DNA of 64,000 bases, from contig NZ_MLYR01000058.1 of assembly GCF_001866655.1 (NCBI RefSeq), positions 1 to 64,000 of the forward strand, in the 5' to 3' direction. The stretch is from Bacillus sp. MUM 116 (GTDB lineage: Bacteria; Bacillota; Bacilli; Bacillales; Cytobacillaceae). Below the pieces are notes generated by a model that saw only the letters and a program-made list of their open reading frames with translations, had not been told where the DNA came from and made no database searches. The translations under genes were made by a program, and so were the position numbers. Positions 42,169 through 51,584 of the stretch are shown one piece after another (within the stretch, counting starts at the first letter, position 1; every line of letters starts with the position of its first letter).

Positions 42169-42423
42169 ATGACCTTGACAATCGAAGTGCGTTACATCAC
42201 AGCAAATAACAGAATTTCACAAAAACGTTCTTTTGTGTTAAGAGGTAAAAAACCAGAACAGGTAGCCTTCGAGTTCTGGCAGCAATTAAGAACCGAAATG
42301 CCTTATCACGCTGATTTGGAAAAGGTGATTGCAAACGGTGATCAAGATCTAACAGAAGTGGTGAAGGAATTAGAATCTCAAGAATTGAGAAAGATTGATG
42401 AAAATTGGTTTTTGCCTTTTTAA
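42169..42423 (+). CDS. Conserved hypothetical protein
   Basis: An 84-residue protein beginning MTLTIEVRYITANNRISQK, with KKPEQVAFEFWQQLRTEMPY in the middle. AAGGA lies eight bases before the ATG at 42169. I recall similar small Bacillaceae proteins but no function. A MITE-like element is inserted immediately behind it, the target duplication covering its stop codon, so the coding sequence is preserved. Confidence 0.65.
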   Translation: MTLTIEVRYITANNRISQKRSFVLRGKKPEQVAFEFWQQLRTEMPYHADLEKVIANGDQDLTEVVKELESQELRKIDENWFLPF

Positions 42424-42427
42424 TAGA

Positions 42428-42591
42428 GGCTATTTTCGCATAGATTGATGTTTTTCGTATAAGTTCATCACCCCGTATAAAAAAATGCTTCGTGGCATCT
42501 TTTCGTAAGAACATTTTGCGAAAATTGCCTAGAAACTTAAGTATTTGACCCTTATTAGGGTCCAAAAGCAACAAAGTTTACGAAAAGAGCC
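42428..42591 (+). mobile_element. MITE-like element, copy 1 (164 bp), with 8-bp target duplication
   Basis: The element starts GGCTATTTTCGCATAGATTG and ends with the complement of GGCTCTTTTCGTAAACTTTG, an imperfect 20-bp terminal inverted repeat (15 of 20). TTAATAGA flanks both sides (42420-42427 and 42592-42599), a perfect 8-bp target duplication. A second copy, about 90 percent identical and inverted, is at 49779-49940. It has no coding capacity. The ends and 8-bp duplication are compatible with mobilisation by an ISL3-type transposase, not seen in this window. Confidence 0.88.
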
Positions 42592-42761
42592 TTAATAGAT
42601 GACGATTTAATCTAAAAGTATTAGCACCATTTATTAAAAGTAGGAAAAATAAATTAGAAAAATAAATTAGAAAAATAAGGAAAATGGAATGTGGTGCTTT
42701 AAAAGAGTCATAACGTAAAATAGAATAAAGCAACTAAATTCACTTGAGGAGAGGAATGCCC

Positions 42762-43451
42762 ATGACCTTAAGAAACTATACTGTTTTAAAAGGAAAAGTT
42801 GTGGACACAGCCATCGGCCGCTCTGGAAAACCTCATTTTGAAATTCATATTCGAGATGATCAAGAGACGAATTATCGAATCGCGGTGAACATTCAGTCAG
42901 GAACGCGTCCGTCAGAGGTTCTTTACTATGTTAGCGAGAATTTCAACTCAGAACAAATTACAAAATTGCCAGCACTACCATCTGGATTCACTCCCATAAC
43001 GAACGACAATCGGGACATTGCCCTGGACTATATTCGTGAAGGATTATTCGATCCAAAGGAAATGGTTGCCCTTCCGCCATTTAAACCGGGTCTTAATAAT
43101 GATCTAAAAGAAAAAGTAGAGTACTACATCAATGAGGCCAGGGAGAAAAATGCAACACTATATGCGTATGGTGAGGGGTGGGGACCAGAAGAGCATGAGC
43201 CGGACAAGTATTTTGGCTTTTTGCCTGGTAACGGTATCCATGATATCCATATGAATCAGGGGAATGTTGGCAAATGGAAAAATGATGATGGAATCTGGCA
43301 AGACGGTGGAATCCTCCTTCACTTTGAAGAAGAGAATCGGTGGGCAGGGATTTTCTTAGCCTTCCAATCTCAATCTTGGTGTACAGATGATAACGGACAT
43401 GCTGTTAAACCGGTAAGAGAGTGTAATCATTTGAATTCTATACTTAATTAG
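42762..43451 (+). CDS. DUF2278 family protein
   Basis: A ~229-residue protein of the DUF2278 family: LRNYTVLKGKVVDTAIGR near the start, PHFEIHIRDDQETNYRIAVN and the C-terminal GIHDIHMNQGN and WAGIFLAFQSQSW. AGGAGAGG fits the ATG at 42762. The family is cytosolic, of unknown function and sometimes phage- or stress-associated. It stands alone. Confidence 0.85.
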   Translation: MTLRNYTVLKGKVVDTAIGRSGKPHFEIHIRDDQETNYRIAVNIQSGTRPSEVLYYVSENFNSEQITKLPALPSGFTPITNDNRDIALDYIREGLFDPKEMVALPPFKPGLNNDLKEKVEYYINEAREKNATLYAYGEGWGPEEHEPDKYFGFLPGNGIHDIHMNQGNVGKWKNDDGIWQDGGILLHFEEENRWAGIFLAFQSQSWCTDDNGHAVKPVRECNHLNSILN

Positions 43452-43637
43452 GATTAATACAAATATATATTTGATAGTACCGTTAATTTGGACAAGACAT
43501 ACCGTTAATCGCAAAAGACAGTCCGAAAGCGGGGGTGATTCGGACCGGACAGCAAGGAAATGCAAAAAGCCTGTCCGAAAGGAAAGCAGCGTCAATTCGG
43601 ACAGGTCAATCAGGCAATCAAAACATCCTTGGCATTG

Positions 43638-44741
43638 TTACTTAATTGTCCCCATCCCGGAAATCGTTACATTTACCTTCACGTTCACATCAGCCTTCGA
43701 AAAGGCCTTGTTCCATTGATTTTGGACTTTTTTCCACTCTGGATACGTATAAGCTCTTGCATATAGCCCATATCCAAAAGGGTCTATTTTAGCGGTTTGC
43801 GTTTTCTTTATTAGGCGCTCGAAATCTGCTTTCAGTTTTGTTTGAATGCTCTTTTCCAGTTTGGCTGCGTCCTTCCTTACATTGAAGGGAAAAAGCATTT
43901 CCGTAATGACAATTCGCATTTTTATGTTGGTGTCAAAAATATAATGGCCGTCATACCTGACCTTTGTTTTTACCTTGATGCTCTGAGTGCCAAAGCTTAA
44001 CCAATGTTTTTCTTGGCCATTTGGTTTCAACGGGACTGTAATGGTAAATGGAAAATCACCCCTTTTTTTGTTCTGCAAGATGCGTAATAATTTGTTTTCA
44101 TGCGGCTTGATGGTCAGCTTGTATAGCCCTTTTTCATCTAACAGAGCCGTTCCAGTCAACATGATTTTGTTATTTTTTTTCATCTCGCTAATACTTGCTG
44201 TCATCCCTTTTTCAATTATTTGCTCATGAAATTCTTGAAGGGATGTTTTTACCGTTATATTTCTTCTGTAGGCAGTATCAATTAAATTGGCTAAATACAA
44301 AGAGAGACGGGGCTTGTCTTTGGGCCTAAAAAAGATGACGTCCGAAACAGGCCCATCTACGGCGACCATTCGTGTAGTTACCGTATTTTTGGGGTCCCGA
44401 TAGAAGGGATCAAGGTACTTCGTCCAGTCTTTTTGTTTTAGAAGGCGTTTCCCGAGTAAAAATACTTGGGTTTTAGTTCCGGATGTCAATGCCATCACCG
44501 TGGTATCGAATAGTTCCCTGGAATTTCTTATCGTATAAGCTTTCACAGCGATTTTCTCCTCTTTCATCGGCGCTTCTTTGTTAAAGACCGGACTTGCCAT
44601 GTACACCATTAAATGATTATCCTCATCCAAATCCAAACCAAGGATAAGTGAAAGCGTGACATCCTCCACATTGATTTGGTCCGCGCATCCTGTTATCAGA
44701 AAAAACGAAAAAAACAGGCAATATAATATTTTTCTTTTCAA
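43638..44741 (-). CDS. gerC: Ger(x)C family germination lipoprotein
   Basis: A 367-residue lipoprotein with signal FFSFFLITGC (lipidated Cys near residue 19) and the Ger(x)C pattern: INVEDVTLSLILGLDLDED, SRELFDTTVMALTSGTK and the C-terminal PFGYGLYARAYTYPEWKKVQ. It is the C subunit of a nutrient germinant receptor in the spore inner membrane. It overlaps the B-subunit gene by four bases (ATGA), a sign of translational coupling in the order A-B-C. Confidence 0.93.
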   Translation of the reverse strand: MKRKILYCLFFSFFLITGCADQINVEDVTLSLILGLDLDEDNHLMVYMASPVFNKEAPMKEEKIAVKAYTIRNSRELFDTTVMALTSGTKTQVFLLGKRLLKQKDWTKYLDPFYRDPKNTVTTRMVAVDGPVSDVIFFRPKDKPRLSLYLANLIDTAYRRNITVKTSLQEFHEQIIEKGMTASISEMKKNNKIMLTGTALLDEKGLYKLTIKPHENKLLRILQNKKRGDFPFTITVPLKPNGQEKHWLSFGTQSIKVKTKVRYDGHYIFDTNIKMRIVITEMLFPFNVRKDAAKLEKSIQTKLKADFERLIKKTQTAKIDPFGYGLYARAYTYPEWKKVQNQWNKAFSKADVNVKVNVTISGMGTIK

Positions 44742-45838
44742 TGGCCTACCCTCCGACGGTACTTTTCATATATCCAGCTATAAACCCATAAAAAGGGAGG
44801 AGCTGCATATGCCAATTGCAGCCCTCCCTTAACAAGTATGTTTTGCCATCTTTCCGATTCAATCCAAGTAGGGTGGAGCCAAAAAACTAAACCTATAATT
44901 ATTATTAATAAAATGATTACATGAGGACTATGATCCTGTTTTCCCAGCAATTGACTTGAACAAAATGTTACAAAGTATACGATAGGCATCCAGGCTGTGG
45001 AAACCACAATCAGATAATGAGCCAATAAAATCATGTCAAAACGCTCCAAAAAGCGAAATTCAATTAATTTAAGTAAATTAAGGACGGGTTGATTAAATTC
45101 TAATATCCCATCGGGGCTAAAATAGGCAAAACAAACAATCGTCACAAATAAATAAAACAACATCGTCAAGGTGTTGGCAATGGTGATTCCGAGCACCGCA
45201 TGCTGCTTTTTTTGTAAAAAAGGGTATAAGAAGAACGCAACTTCAAATCCCAAAAAGGAAAAAGCAGTAGTGGGCACGGCTGAAAATACTGGTTTCCACC
45301 CCTCTTTCAGTAAAGGAAGAAAGTGCAGCCAATTTCCATCCCTTAGCGGAATCAAGAAAAAAAGCGGAATCCACATCACCATATAAAAAGATAGTTCGGA
45401 GTATCTGCCTAAAATGCGAATCCCGTTGCGGACAACCAAAAAAGTGGGAATCGAGAACAACAGTAAAATGATGTAATCAGGGGTTCTAGGCAGAAACCAT
45501 GCCTTGATATAAAGGCAGCCATTCACAAGAATGATACCAGCATAAAAAGCAAAGTACACCATGTAAACCAGGATTACTGCTTTCCCAATTATTTTTCCGA
45601 ATAATCGTATTAAAATTTCGTAAAGAGTATCATTTGGGTATCTTTCCCCTATTTTTACAATAACAATGCTGGCCGCCACGGAAAAAATCCATCCGATTAG
45701 GATAGCGATCCACCCGTCTGTTCCCGCTTTTTCTGCAAGTACACGTGGAAGTGACAGAACACCTGTTGCCACCTGCGTTCCATTAATTAAGAAAATATAC
45801 TGCATAAGAGTGATTTCATTATAGGCATATTTTTTCAT
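44738..45838 (-). CDS. gerB: GerB-type spore germination permease
   Basis: A 366-residue protein with ten hydrophobic segments, member of the GerB/APC-like endospore germination permeases. MQYIFLINGTQVATGVLSLP near the N-terminus and ERFDMILLAHYLIVVSTAW near 265 are typical. It forms the nutrient-binding channel part of the receptor. It follows gerA by four bases and overlaps gerC. Confidence 0.92.
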   Translation of the reverse strand: MKKYAYNEITLMQYIFLINGTQVATGVLSLPRVLAEKAGTDGWIAILIGWIFSVAASIVIVKIGERYPNDTLYEILIRLFGKIIGKAVILVYMVYFAFYAGIILVNGCLYIKAWFLPRTPDYIILLLFSIPTFLVVRNGIRILGRYSELSFYMVMWIPLFFLIPLRDGNWLHFLPLLKEGWKPVFSAVPTTAFSFLGFEVAFFLYPFLQKKQHAVLGITIANTLTMLFYLFVTIVCFAYFSPDGILEFNQPVLNLLKLIEFRFLERFDMILLAHYLIVVSTAWMPIVYFVTFCSSQLLGKQDHSPHVIILLIIIIGLVFWLHPTWIESERWQNILVKGGLQLAYAAPPFLWVYSWIYEKYRRRVGH

Positions 45839-45842
45839 TGTC

Positions 45843-47372
45843 TCACCTTTTCGTGCGATTTCTCCCTTGGCGAATCAATCGATCAGCCCCAGTGCCGTTT
45901 GGGCGCTTTTTCATTACCCATAGAGGCAAACGCAAAAAGGCATCCTTCATATCGGCAATTCGGAAAGGAGCTAAAGGACTTCCATAAGGAGTGCCTAACG
46001 ATTCAAGACTAATTAAGTGGGCAACTAAGGTCATCCCTCCGATCACAATCCCAATCACACCAAAAAAGGATGCTGCTAGCATTAAAGGAAATCTTAATAG
46101 TCTAATGGAAGAACTCATGTCATAATTGGGAATGTTATAAGAAGCGATGGCTGTAATGGCAACGACTATGATCATAATGTTGCTTACAATTCCCGCCTGT
46201 ACCGCCGCTTGTCCAATGATAATGCCGCCCACAATGCCAATTGTCTGACCGATTGGAGAGGGAAGCCTGAGTGCGGCTTCCCTCATTAACTCTAAGGTTA
46301 CTTCCATCAGAAGCGCTTCCATCACAGGTGAGAGGGGAACTTGTATCCTGGATTCTGCAATCGATAACAAGAGCTTCATAGGGATGACTTCATAATTGAA
46401 GGAGATGAACGCAACATAAGTCGCGGGCAAAAATAAAGCAATTGCCAAGGCGATAAAACGCAATAGCCGGATAAATGTAGCAACTAACCAACGTGTCCCA
46501 TAATCATCGATTCCCTGAAAAAAAGACATAAAATTTGTCGGAGCAATTAATACACTCGGAGAACGATCCAAAATTATGGCAAATCTCCCCTGAAGAATAT
46601 GGGATGCAACTGAATCAGGTCTTTCGGTCAAAATATATTGCGGAAAGGGTGAAAATGGATTATCTTCAATGTATTCGATCAGTTCGCCTGTATTAATGAT
46701 CGCGTCCACTTTTATCTTTTGAATCCGTGTTTCCAGTTCACTAAGCACTTCTTCCGAAGCCACATCTCTCAAATATAAAATGGAAACTTTTGATTTCCCT
46801 CGAATACCGACTGTCATCTCTTTCAAAATTAATTCCTGATGGGGAATATACCTGCGAATTAATGCGATATTTTGACTCCCTGTTTCTACAAATCCTTGAT
46901 GAGCACCTTTTAGAGATATTTCGTTTTGAGGATCGTTAATGTCTCTTTGCGGCCATCCTTTTGTACTTAATTGATAACCTGAAGTTTGGCCGCTTAACAA
47001 TAAAATGCTATCTCCTCCTAAAATAGCATTTTCGATTTGACTCCATGTATGGACGATATCAACTTCTCCCAATGTGATGGGCAGTTCCAAATTATGGTCG
47101 AACGAACTTTGTATTAAAGGCCTCAGAACATGGTTTTGGATGGCATCTTTATCCGTTAATCCTTTCAGGTACACCAAAGCGGCATCTGTCTTATTCCCAG
47201 CAATTTTAAATCGCCGAATGACTAAATCTGGTGCTTGGGAAAAAAACATTTGAAGTTTCTCAGTATTTTGGGATAAATCGGAATAAAGGACATCATCATC
47301 CACCGTTTTTTTCTGAAGGTTAGAGTATCGAGATGAGCGCTGACCTTTTAAATGCCTCCGAAAATCAAACAT
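45843..47372 (-). CDS. gerA: GerA-type spore germination protein
   Basis: A ~509-residue protein with a soluble N-terminal domain (to about 245) and a membrane domain. GEVDIVHTWSQIENAILGGD, RIQKIKVDAIINTGELIEYI, NPFSPFPQYILTERPDSVA and SPIGQTIGIVGGIIIGQAAV are classical GerA segments. I use the ATG at 47372, with GGACGGAG upstream; a TTG at 47429 lacks a ribosome site. Together with gerB and gerC it makes one complete germinant receptor; the nutrient specificity is unknown. Confidence 0.92.
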   Translation of the reverse strand: MFDFRRHLKGQRSSRYSNLQKKTVDDDVLYSDLSQNTEKLQMFFSQAPDLVIRRFKIAGNKTDAALVYLKGLTDKDAIQNHVLRPLIQSSFDHNLELPITLGEVDIVHTWSQIENAILGGDSILLLSGQTSGYQLSTKGWPQRDINDPQNEISLKGAHQGFVETGSQNIALIRRYIPHQELILKEMTVGIRGKSKVSILYLRDVASEEVLSELETRIQKIKVDAIINTGELIEYIEDNPFSPFPQYILTERPDSVASHILQGRFAIILDRSPSVLIAPTNFMSFFQGIDDYGTRWLVATFIRLLRFIALAIALFLPATYVAFISFNYEVIPMKLLLSIAESRIQVPLSPVMEALLMEVTLELMREAALRLPSPIGQTIGIVGGIIIGQAAVQAGIVSNIMIIVVAITAIASYNIPNYDMSSSIRLLRFPLMLAASFFGVIGIVIGGMTLVAHLISLESLGTPYGSPLAPFRIADMKDAFLRLPLWVMKKRPNGTGADRLIRQGRNRTKR

Positions 47373-47549
47373 CAACTCCGTCCCTTTCCGCATTTGCTTT
47401 AAGATTTTGTTTTTAGTATGTATTTTCAAAGGAAAAATATTCTAATGCAGAACTAAAGAAGGAAATAGAGGTCTTTATCCAATCTCCTTTTATTGCTTAT
47501 CCTGAAGAGGTGGAGTTTGTTACAAAGAAAAAATTCATGGGTTTTATGA

Positions 47550-47588
47550 AGACCGAATCACCCAATTACCAAAAGAGTTTCGGTCTTC
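47550..47588. other. Hairpin between gerA and the DUF3231 gene
   Basis: GAAGACCGAA pairs perfectly with TTCGGTCTTC around a ~19-nt loop. There is no clean T run on either side. The rest of the spacer 47373-47632 shows no gene. Confidence 0.45.
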
Positions 47589-47632
47589 ACACCTTGTATG
47601 GAGATCGATTTTCACCGTGTCCTTAAAGAGAA

Positions 47633-48622
47633 TTACTTCGGTAATTCTCTGCGGTCAACTGAATGCGGTGGTTCCTCAAACCATCCATTGGCAATCATGA
47701 TATTTGCACAGTCTTCAGCTAACTTTACATCTCTTGCGATGGCAGACGAATTTTTAAGCCCTAAATCACGCCGCATCGAACCTGCCAATGCGGTACCATA
47801 ATAAGCCATGGCAGCTTGAATTAAGAAAGCACAATGGAACATCATTAATTTATCCGAAAAAGGTGCAATTTGGGAATCCGTAATATGAGTATCCCAGGAA
47901 GTGGTAGAATTGATAAAGTCATCATGTAGGATCGAACTGAAAATCGAAATATGTTCTTCTGCCAATTCGACCACTTGTTTAAAAAAAGTTCGAATTTCTT
48001 TTGATTGAGCGGTTTGACTAAAACCAAGTACTAAGTCCTTTGTAAGGGTACTTTTTTGTAAATTGAAAAAAAGACTGCTAATTTCAATCACGTTCAATGG
48101 ACGATGGTTACCGAACCAACCAGCTAGAAAGCTTTGTTTTTCGGCAAATTCAATTTTTTCCGGAAGCACAATTTTGGGGGTGCGTTCCAAAAGTCCTTTA
48201 GATTCCAGCTTCTCTAATGTAGTATCATACAACTCAGCTGCTCTTTTATATGCTTCTGTATAAAATTGACGAACGTCAGAGCTATGGGACGTGGTTAACC
48301 CGAGAGAATAGCCAGTTAGTCCATGTATCGTCATTTGATGAAGATAAAAAAGCCAAAAATCGTCTGAAAATAATCGTGGTGCATTTAAATGGACATCTTC
48401 ATCCGTAAATCCATGTGGAATAGGAAAATTTTCATTATTGAAGAAAACGGTAATTTTTTGAACAAGATCGTTTGATAGCTGCAAAGCTGTATCGAATATT
48501 TGATGGATTTCAGGATCCGTAATGGTTTGTAAAGCATATTTGTTCACGCAGGTTCCCATCGTATTATTCATATAAGGAGTCCAAAGATTGGATAAATTAA
48601 GTGAAACTATGTTTTTCTCCAT
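47633..48622 (-). CDS. DUF3231 family protein
   Basis: A 329-residue protein made of two similar halves of the DUF3231/ferritin-like helical type. The N-terminal half has LNLSNLWTPYMNNTMGTC and HGFTDEDVHLNAPRLFSDDF; the C-terminal half repeats the layout (LNVIEISSLFFNLQ, FFKQVVELAEEHISIF). It lacks a signal peptide. The family is common in spore-formers and of unknown function. GAGGATAGGTA precedes the ATG. Confidence 0.87.
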   Translation of the reverse strand: MEKNIVSLNLSNLWTPYMNNTMGTCVNKYALQTITDPEIHQIFDTALQLSNDLVQKITVFFNNENFPIPHGFTDEDVHLNAPRLFSDDFWLFYLHQMTIHGLTGYSLGLTTSHSSDVRQFYTEAYKRAAELYDTTLEKLESKGLLERTPKIVLPEKIEFAEKQSFLAGWFGNHRPLNVIEISSLFFNLQKSTLTKDLVLGFSQTAQSKEIRTFFKQVVELAEEHISIFSSILHDDFINSTTSWDTHITDSQIAPFSDKLMMFHCAFLIQAAMAYYGTALAGSMRRDLGLKNSSAIARDVKLAEDCANIMIANGWFEEPPHSVDRRELPK

Positions 48623-48803
48623 TACCTATCCTCCAAAATTTTAATTTAAAGATCATACTTATTTGGATGTATAAGAGATTAGTTGTTAATCGACTTAGCG
48701 GGTATCATTTAGATGTTATGCTTCTCTTTTGTAACCGATTTTATGTGGATTTGCCCTCAAAAAATGTCCTTTTTCATTCGGCCCATACAACAAATAGATA
48801 TAT

Positions 48804-48827
48804 CCCAAGTAAGTAGCCTTACTTGGG
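48804..48827 (-). terminator. Terminator overlapping the vanW stop codon
   Basis: CCCAAGTAAG pairs with CTTACTTGGG around a 4-nt loop. The hairpin includes the last codons and stop of the minus-strand VanW gene and is followed by a weak T-rich stretch. Confidence 0.65.
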
Positions 48828-49718
48828 CAGGCGATTTTGTTCATTCGGAAGGTATGGGACTTTTTTGGGAATATAGGTTATAACATCCGAAGAATAGACC
48901 TCGATCATTAGTTTGTTATTTACCGTTTTGGATTGAATGAGGATCGGTTGATTGTAATTATTTTTAAAAACCAAATCGGGTCCGTCCCAACTCACCGTCG
49001 CATCTCGTCCTGGTGGAACGTAGGAAACTTCTTTGGTGTGAGATTGACGTTGAAGAATATTTAGTCCCGCATTATCCACTGCATTAAAAAGGGTAGTCGA
49101 TACCTGACAAATGCCACCGCCAATATCCTCTGATAATTCCCCTTTAATGATTACGGGTGCCGACATATATCCTTTTCCTGCTGTTCTTTTTCCAACCACT
49201 TTATTAAAGGAAAATGTTTCACCTGGGAATAAAACATAGTTGTTGACTGCTTCGGCAGCAAGATAAATATTTTTGTTGCGTTCTTTATTATGGTTGTTGA
49301 AGGATGTTACATAGCTCCCGATTTTTTCACTGCGGATATTTCCAAGTAATTCACTGTCGACTCTGGGGTACACTTCCTTTAAGGGAACCTCTAATTGAGA
49401 CGAACCATTGTTAAAATAATAAGAATAAACTTGTTCTGTAAAGGTTTTACGGTCTAACATGGAACCGGGTTTTTCGGGAATGATATTCCCGTGACGATCT
49501 AACATTGCATTTTTTGGCTCTTTTGAAACACTTTTATCGATTATATTTATCCATTTTTCAAATTTTTCTATGTTCATGGGTAACCCGGGTATGTTCATGG
49601 AAAGGTCGGAACGATTAACAGAGGACAAAGGCTGCCCATTGTTTGTAATGAATAGGCTTCCGGGCGCATTTACTTGCTGAGATAATATGATTAGTCCAAG
49701 CAACCAACTTAGGTTCAT
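48819..49718 (-). CDS. VanW family protein
   Basis: A 299-residue secreted or membrane-anchored protein with an N-terminal hydrophobic segment (LSWLLGLIILSQQVNA). The VanW domain is clear: FPGETFSFNKVVGKRTAGKG, GGGICQVSTTLFNA and HTKEVSYVPPGRDATVSWDG. These domains are related to YkuD-like or peptidoglycan-modifying enzymes and were first seen in vancomycin resistance clusters; GGGICQVSTT contains the probable active-site cysteine. GGAGGTGTCC precedes the ATG. There is no resistance cluster here, so a spore or wall role is more likely. Confidence 0.9.
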   Translation of the reverse strand: MNLSWLLGLIILSQQVNAPGSLFITNNGQPLSSVNRSDLSMNIPGLPMNIEKFEKWINIIDKSVSKEPKNAMLDRHGNIIPEKPGSMLDRKTFTEQVYSYYFNNGSSQLEVPLKEVYPRVDSELLGNIRSEKIGSYVTSFNNHNKERNKNIYLAAEAVNNYVLFPGETFSFNKVVGKRTAGKGYMSAPVIIKGELSEDIGGGICQVSTTLFNAVDNAGLNILQRQSHTKEVSYVPPGRDATVSWDGPDLVFKNNYNQPILIQSKTVNNKLMIEVYSSDVITYIPKKVPYLPNEQNRLPK

Positions 49719-49778
49719 GTGATGGACACCTCCTTAATCTTATTATGAATTGAAAATGTCCTTTCAATGTATTATTTA

Positions 49779-49940
49779 GACTCTTTTCGTAAACTTTGTT
49801 GCTTTTGGACCTTAATAAGGGCCATTTACTAAGTCTCTAGGCAATTTTCGCAAATGTTCTTACGAAAAGATGCCACGCAGCAATTTGTTATACGGGTTGA
49901 TGAACTTATACGAAAAACAACAATCTATGCGAAAATAGCC
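49779..49940 (-). mobile_element. MITE-like element, copy 2 (162 bp), inverted
   Basis: The minus strand is about 90 percent identical to 42428-42591. Flanks are ATTATTTA (49771-49778) and ATTATTAA (49941-49948), an 8-bp target duplication with one mismatch. It lies between the vanW gene and the histidine kinase gene. Confidence 0.87.
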
Positions 49941-49988
49941 ATTATTAAAATTAACCAATAAAAAAGGATCGTCCATCTGACGATCCAG

Positions 49989-51584
49989 CTACAATCTTCC
50001 ATTGATCGGCAAACTGATCAACAGTTGAATGACTTGATTTTTATAATCCACTTGAATGGTTCCATGATGGAGCCCAATAATGCTTTTGGTTATTGCTAAT
50101 CCTAATCCTGCTCCAGACTTACTAGAGGAACGGGAAGTATCGACGCGATAAAAACGATCAAATAACCTGTTGACCTCTTCTTCAGATAGGGATTCACATG
50201 GATTGGATATCGAAATTTGTACAGAATGTTTATTTTTAATCATCCTTACATGAATGTCTCCTGGAGGTGTGCTATATTTGATGGCATTGGTCAGTATATT
50301 TTCCAATGCCCGCACCATTTGATTCGGATCAACCTCCATCAAAATGGGCTCTTTTGGAAGATTGCTCATAAACTTCACATGGTGATCTTTCGCGATCGGA
50401 TCCAGTTCATCCATTAGCTGCCGCAGCATTTGATTCAGGCTGACTTTTTCCTTTTTGAGCTGTACCCCCTCATAATTTAACCGGGTAAAATCAAATAAAT
50501 CCTCCACTAATTTTTTTAATTGCTCCGATTTTCCATAGGCAATATCAACATATTCATTTAATTGCGTTGGATTCTGGTATTGATGATCTTTCACCAGTCG
50601 CAAATAGCCCATCACCGAAGTTAAAGGGGTGCGTAAATCATGGGAGACATTGGTGATCAGCTCATCCTTTAATTTTTCGGTTTGTCTTTGCCTTTCAATC
50701 ATTTCGTTTAATTCCGAAGCCATATAATTGATATTGGTTGCAAGCGACCCTAATTCATCTTGACTTTTCTCGCGAATCCGATAGTCTAATTTTCCTTTTG
50801 CGATTTCCATCAAACCCAGTGCAATCTCCTCAATTTCTTTCATTTTCCGTTGGGTAATCAAATAAAAACAGATAATAAACGTAATCAGTCCAAGCAGATA
50901 CGGTGTCACTCCGGCTTCTGCTACATAAAAGGCCTTCGCTTTCGGGACACCCGTTACAATTAAATAGTTTTTTCCGCCATTAAGGGAGATTGGATAGAAT
51001 CTTGTAATCTTCGGGTGCTCCTCATGCTCTTTTCCGACGAAAGCTTCTTGGGCATTTTTCATTGCATCCTGAAGATTTACTTGGGTATCGTTTACTCCAC
51101 CCGTTTTATAAAGGACCTTCCCATCCAAATCGGCAATCACAGTATTAAGGTTATTTTTTTGCTTGGGTGTATTAATTAGGTATTGAATTAATTCCTTTTT
51201 GGTTAAATGATAGGCTGAATTCCCGCTATTTGGAATGGATAACCATTCCTCATTCCCCTTTGTGGCTGGGAGGGGCCGGTTGAGATACGTCTTTTTAAAA
51301 ACAGGATCTTCAACCCCCAATTCATTCACAAGCCCGTTCATATCTTGATTCATCTGCTTAAATTGCCGGACCATATTTCGCGCGCTTTCATCGATGCTGA
51401 CAATTCCTTCGGTAAAATCAAGCCTCCGATCTTGATTCACAAAAAAGGGGCTTGAGGCAAAACCGACAAGCAGAGATATCAAAATACAAATGGCGAAGGC
51501 TAAGATCACCTGGATTCGGATGCTTGTCTTCACGGGATAAATCAGTTTACCCCAATAGCTGCCGTTTGAAAGTTTATTGTTCAA
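49989..51584 (-). CDS. Sensor histidine kinase (OmpR-partner type)
   Basis: A 531-residue kinase with membrane segments at about 24-45 and 226-245, an extracellular sensor between them, a HAMP domain (about 250-300), the DHp motif NVSHDLRTPLTSVMGYL with H315, and ATPase motifs NILTNAIKYS, SNPCESLSEEEVNRLFDRF (the usual DxGxG is poorly kept) and GAGLGLAITKSI. It overlaps the upstream response regulator gene by 11 bases. The divergent envelope operon suggests it senses cell-wall or membrane stress. Confidence 0.9.
   Translation of the reverse strand: MNNKLSNGSYWGKLIYPVKTSIRIQVILAFAICILISLLVGFASSPFFVNQDRRLDFTEGIVSIDESARNMVRQFKQMNQDMNGLVNELGVEDPVFKKTYLNRPLPATKGNEEWLSIPNSGNSAYHLTKKELIQYLINTPKQKNNLNTVIADLDGKVLYKTGGVNDTQVNLQDAMKNAQEAFVGKEHEEHPKITRFYPISLNGGKNYLIVTGVPKAKAFYVAEAGVTPYLLGLITFIICFYLITQRKMKEIEEIALGLMEIAKGKLDYRIREKSQDELGSLATNINYMASELNEMIERQRQTEKLKDELITNVSHDLRTPLTSVMGYLRLVKDHQYQNPTQLNEYVDIAYGKSEQLKKLVEDLFDFTRLNYEGVQLKKEKVSLNQMLRQLMDELDPIAKDHHVKFMSNLPKEPILMEVDPNQMVRALENILTNAIKYSTPPGDIHVRMIKNKHSVQISISNPCESLSEEEVNRLFDRFYRVDTSRSSSKSGAGLGLAITKSIIGLHHGTIQVDYKNQVIQLLISLPINGRL

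Noticed and set aside
48819..49718. Vancomycin resistance cluster
   Set aside because: VanW-domain proteins are common in spore-formers and no vanH, vanA or vanX-type gene is nearby.
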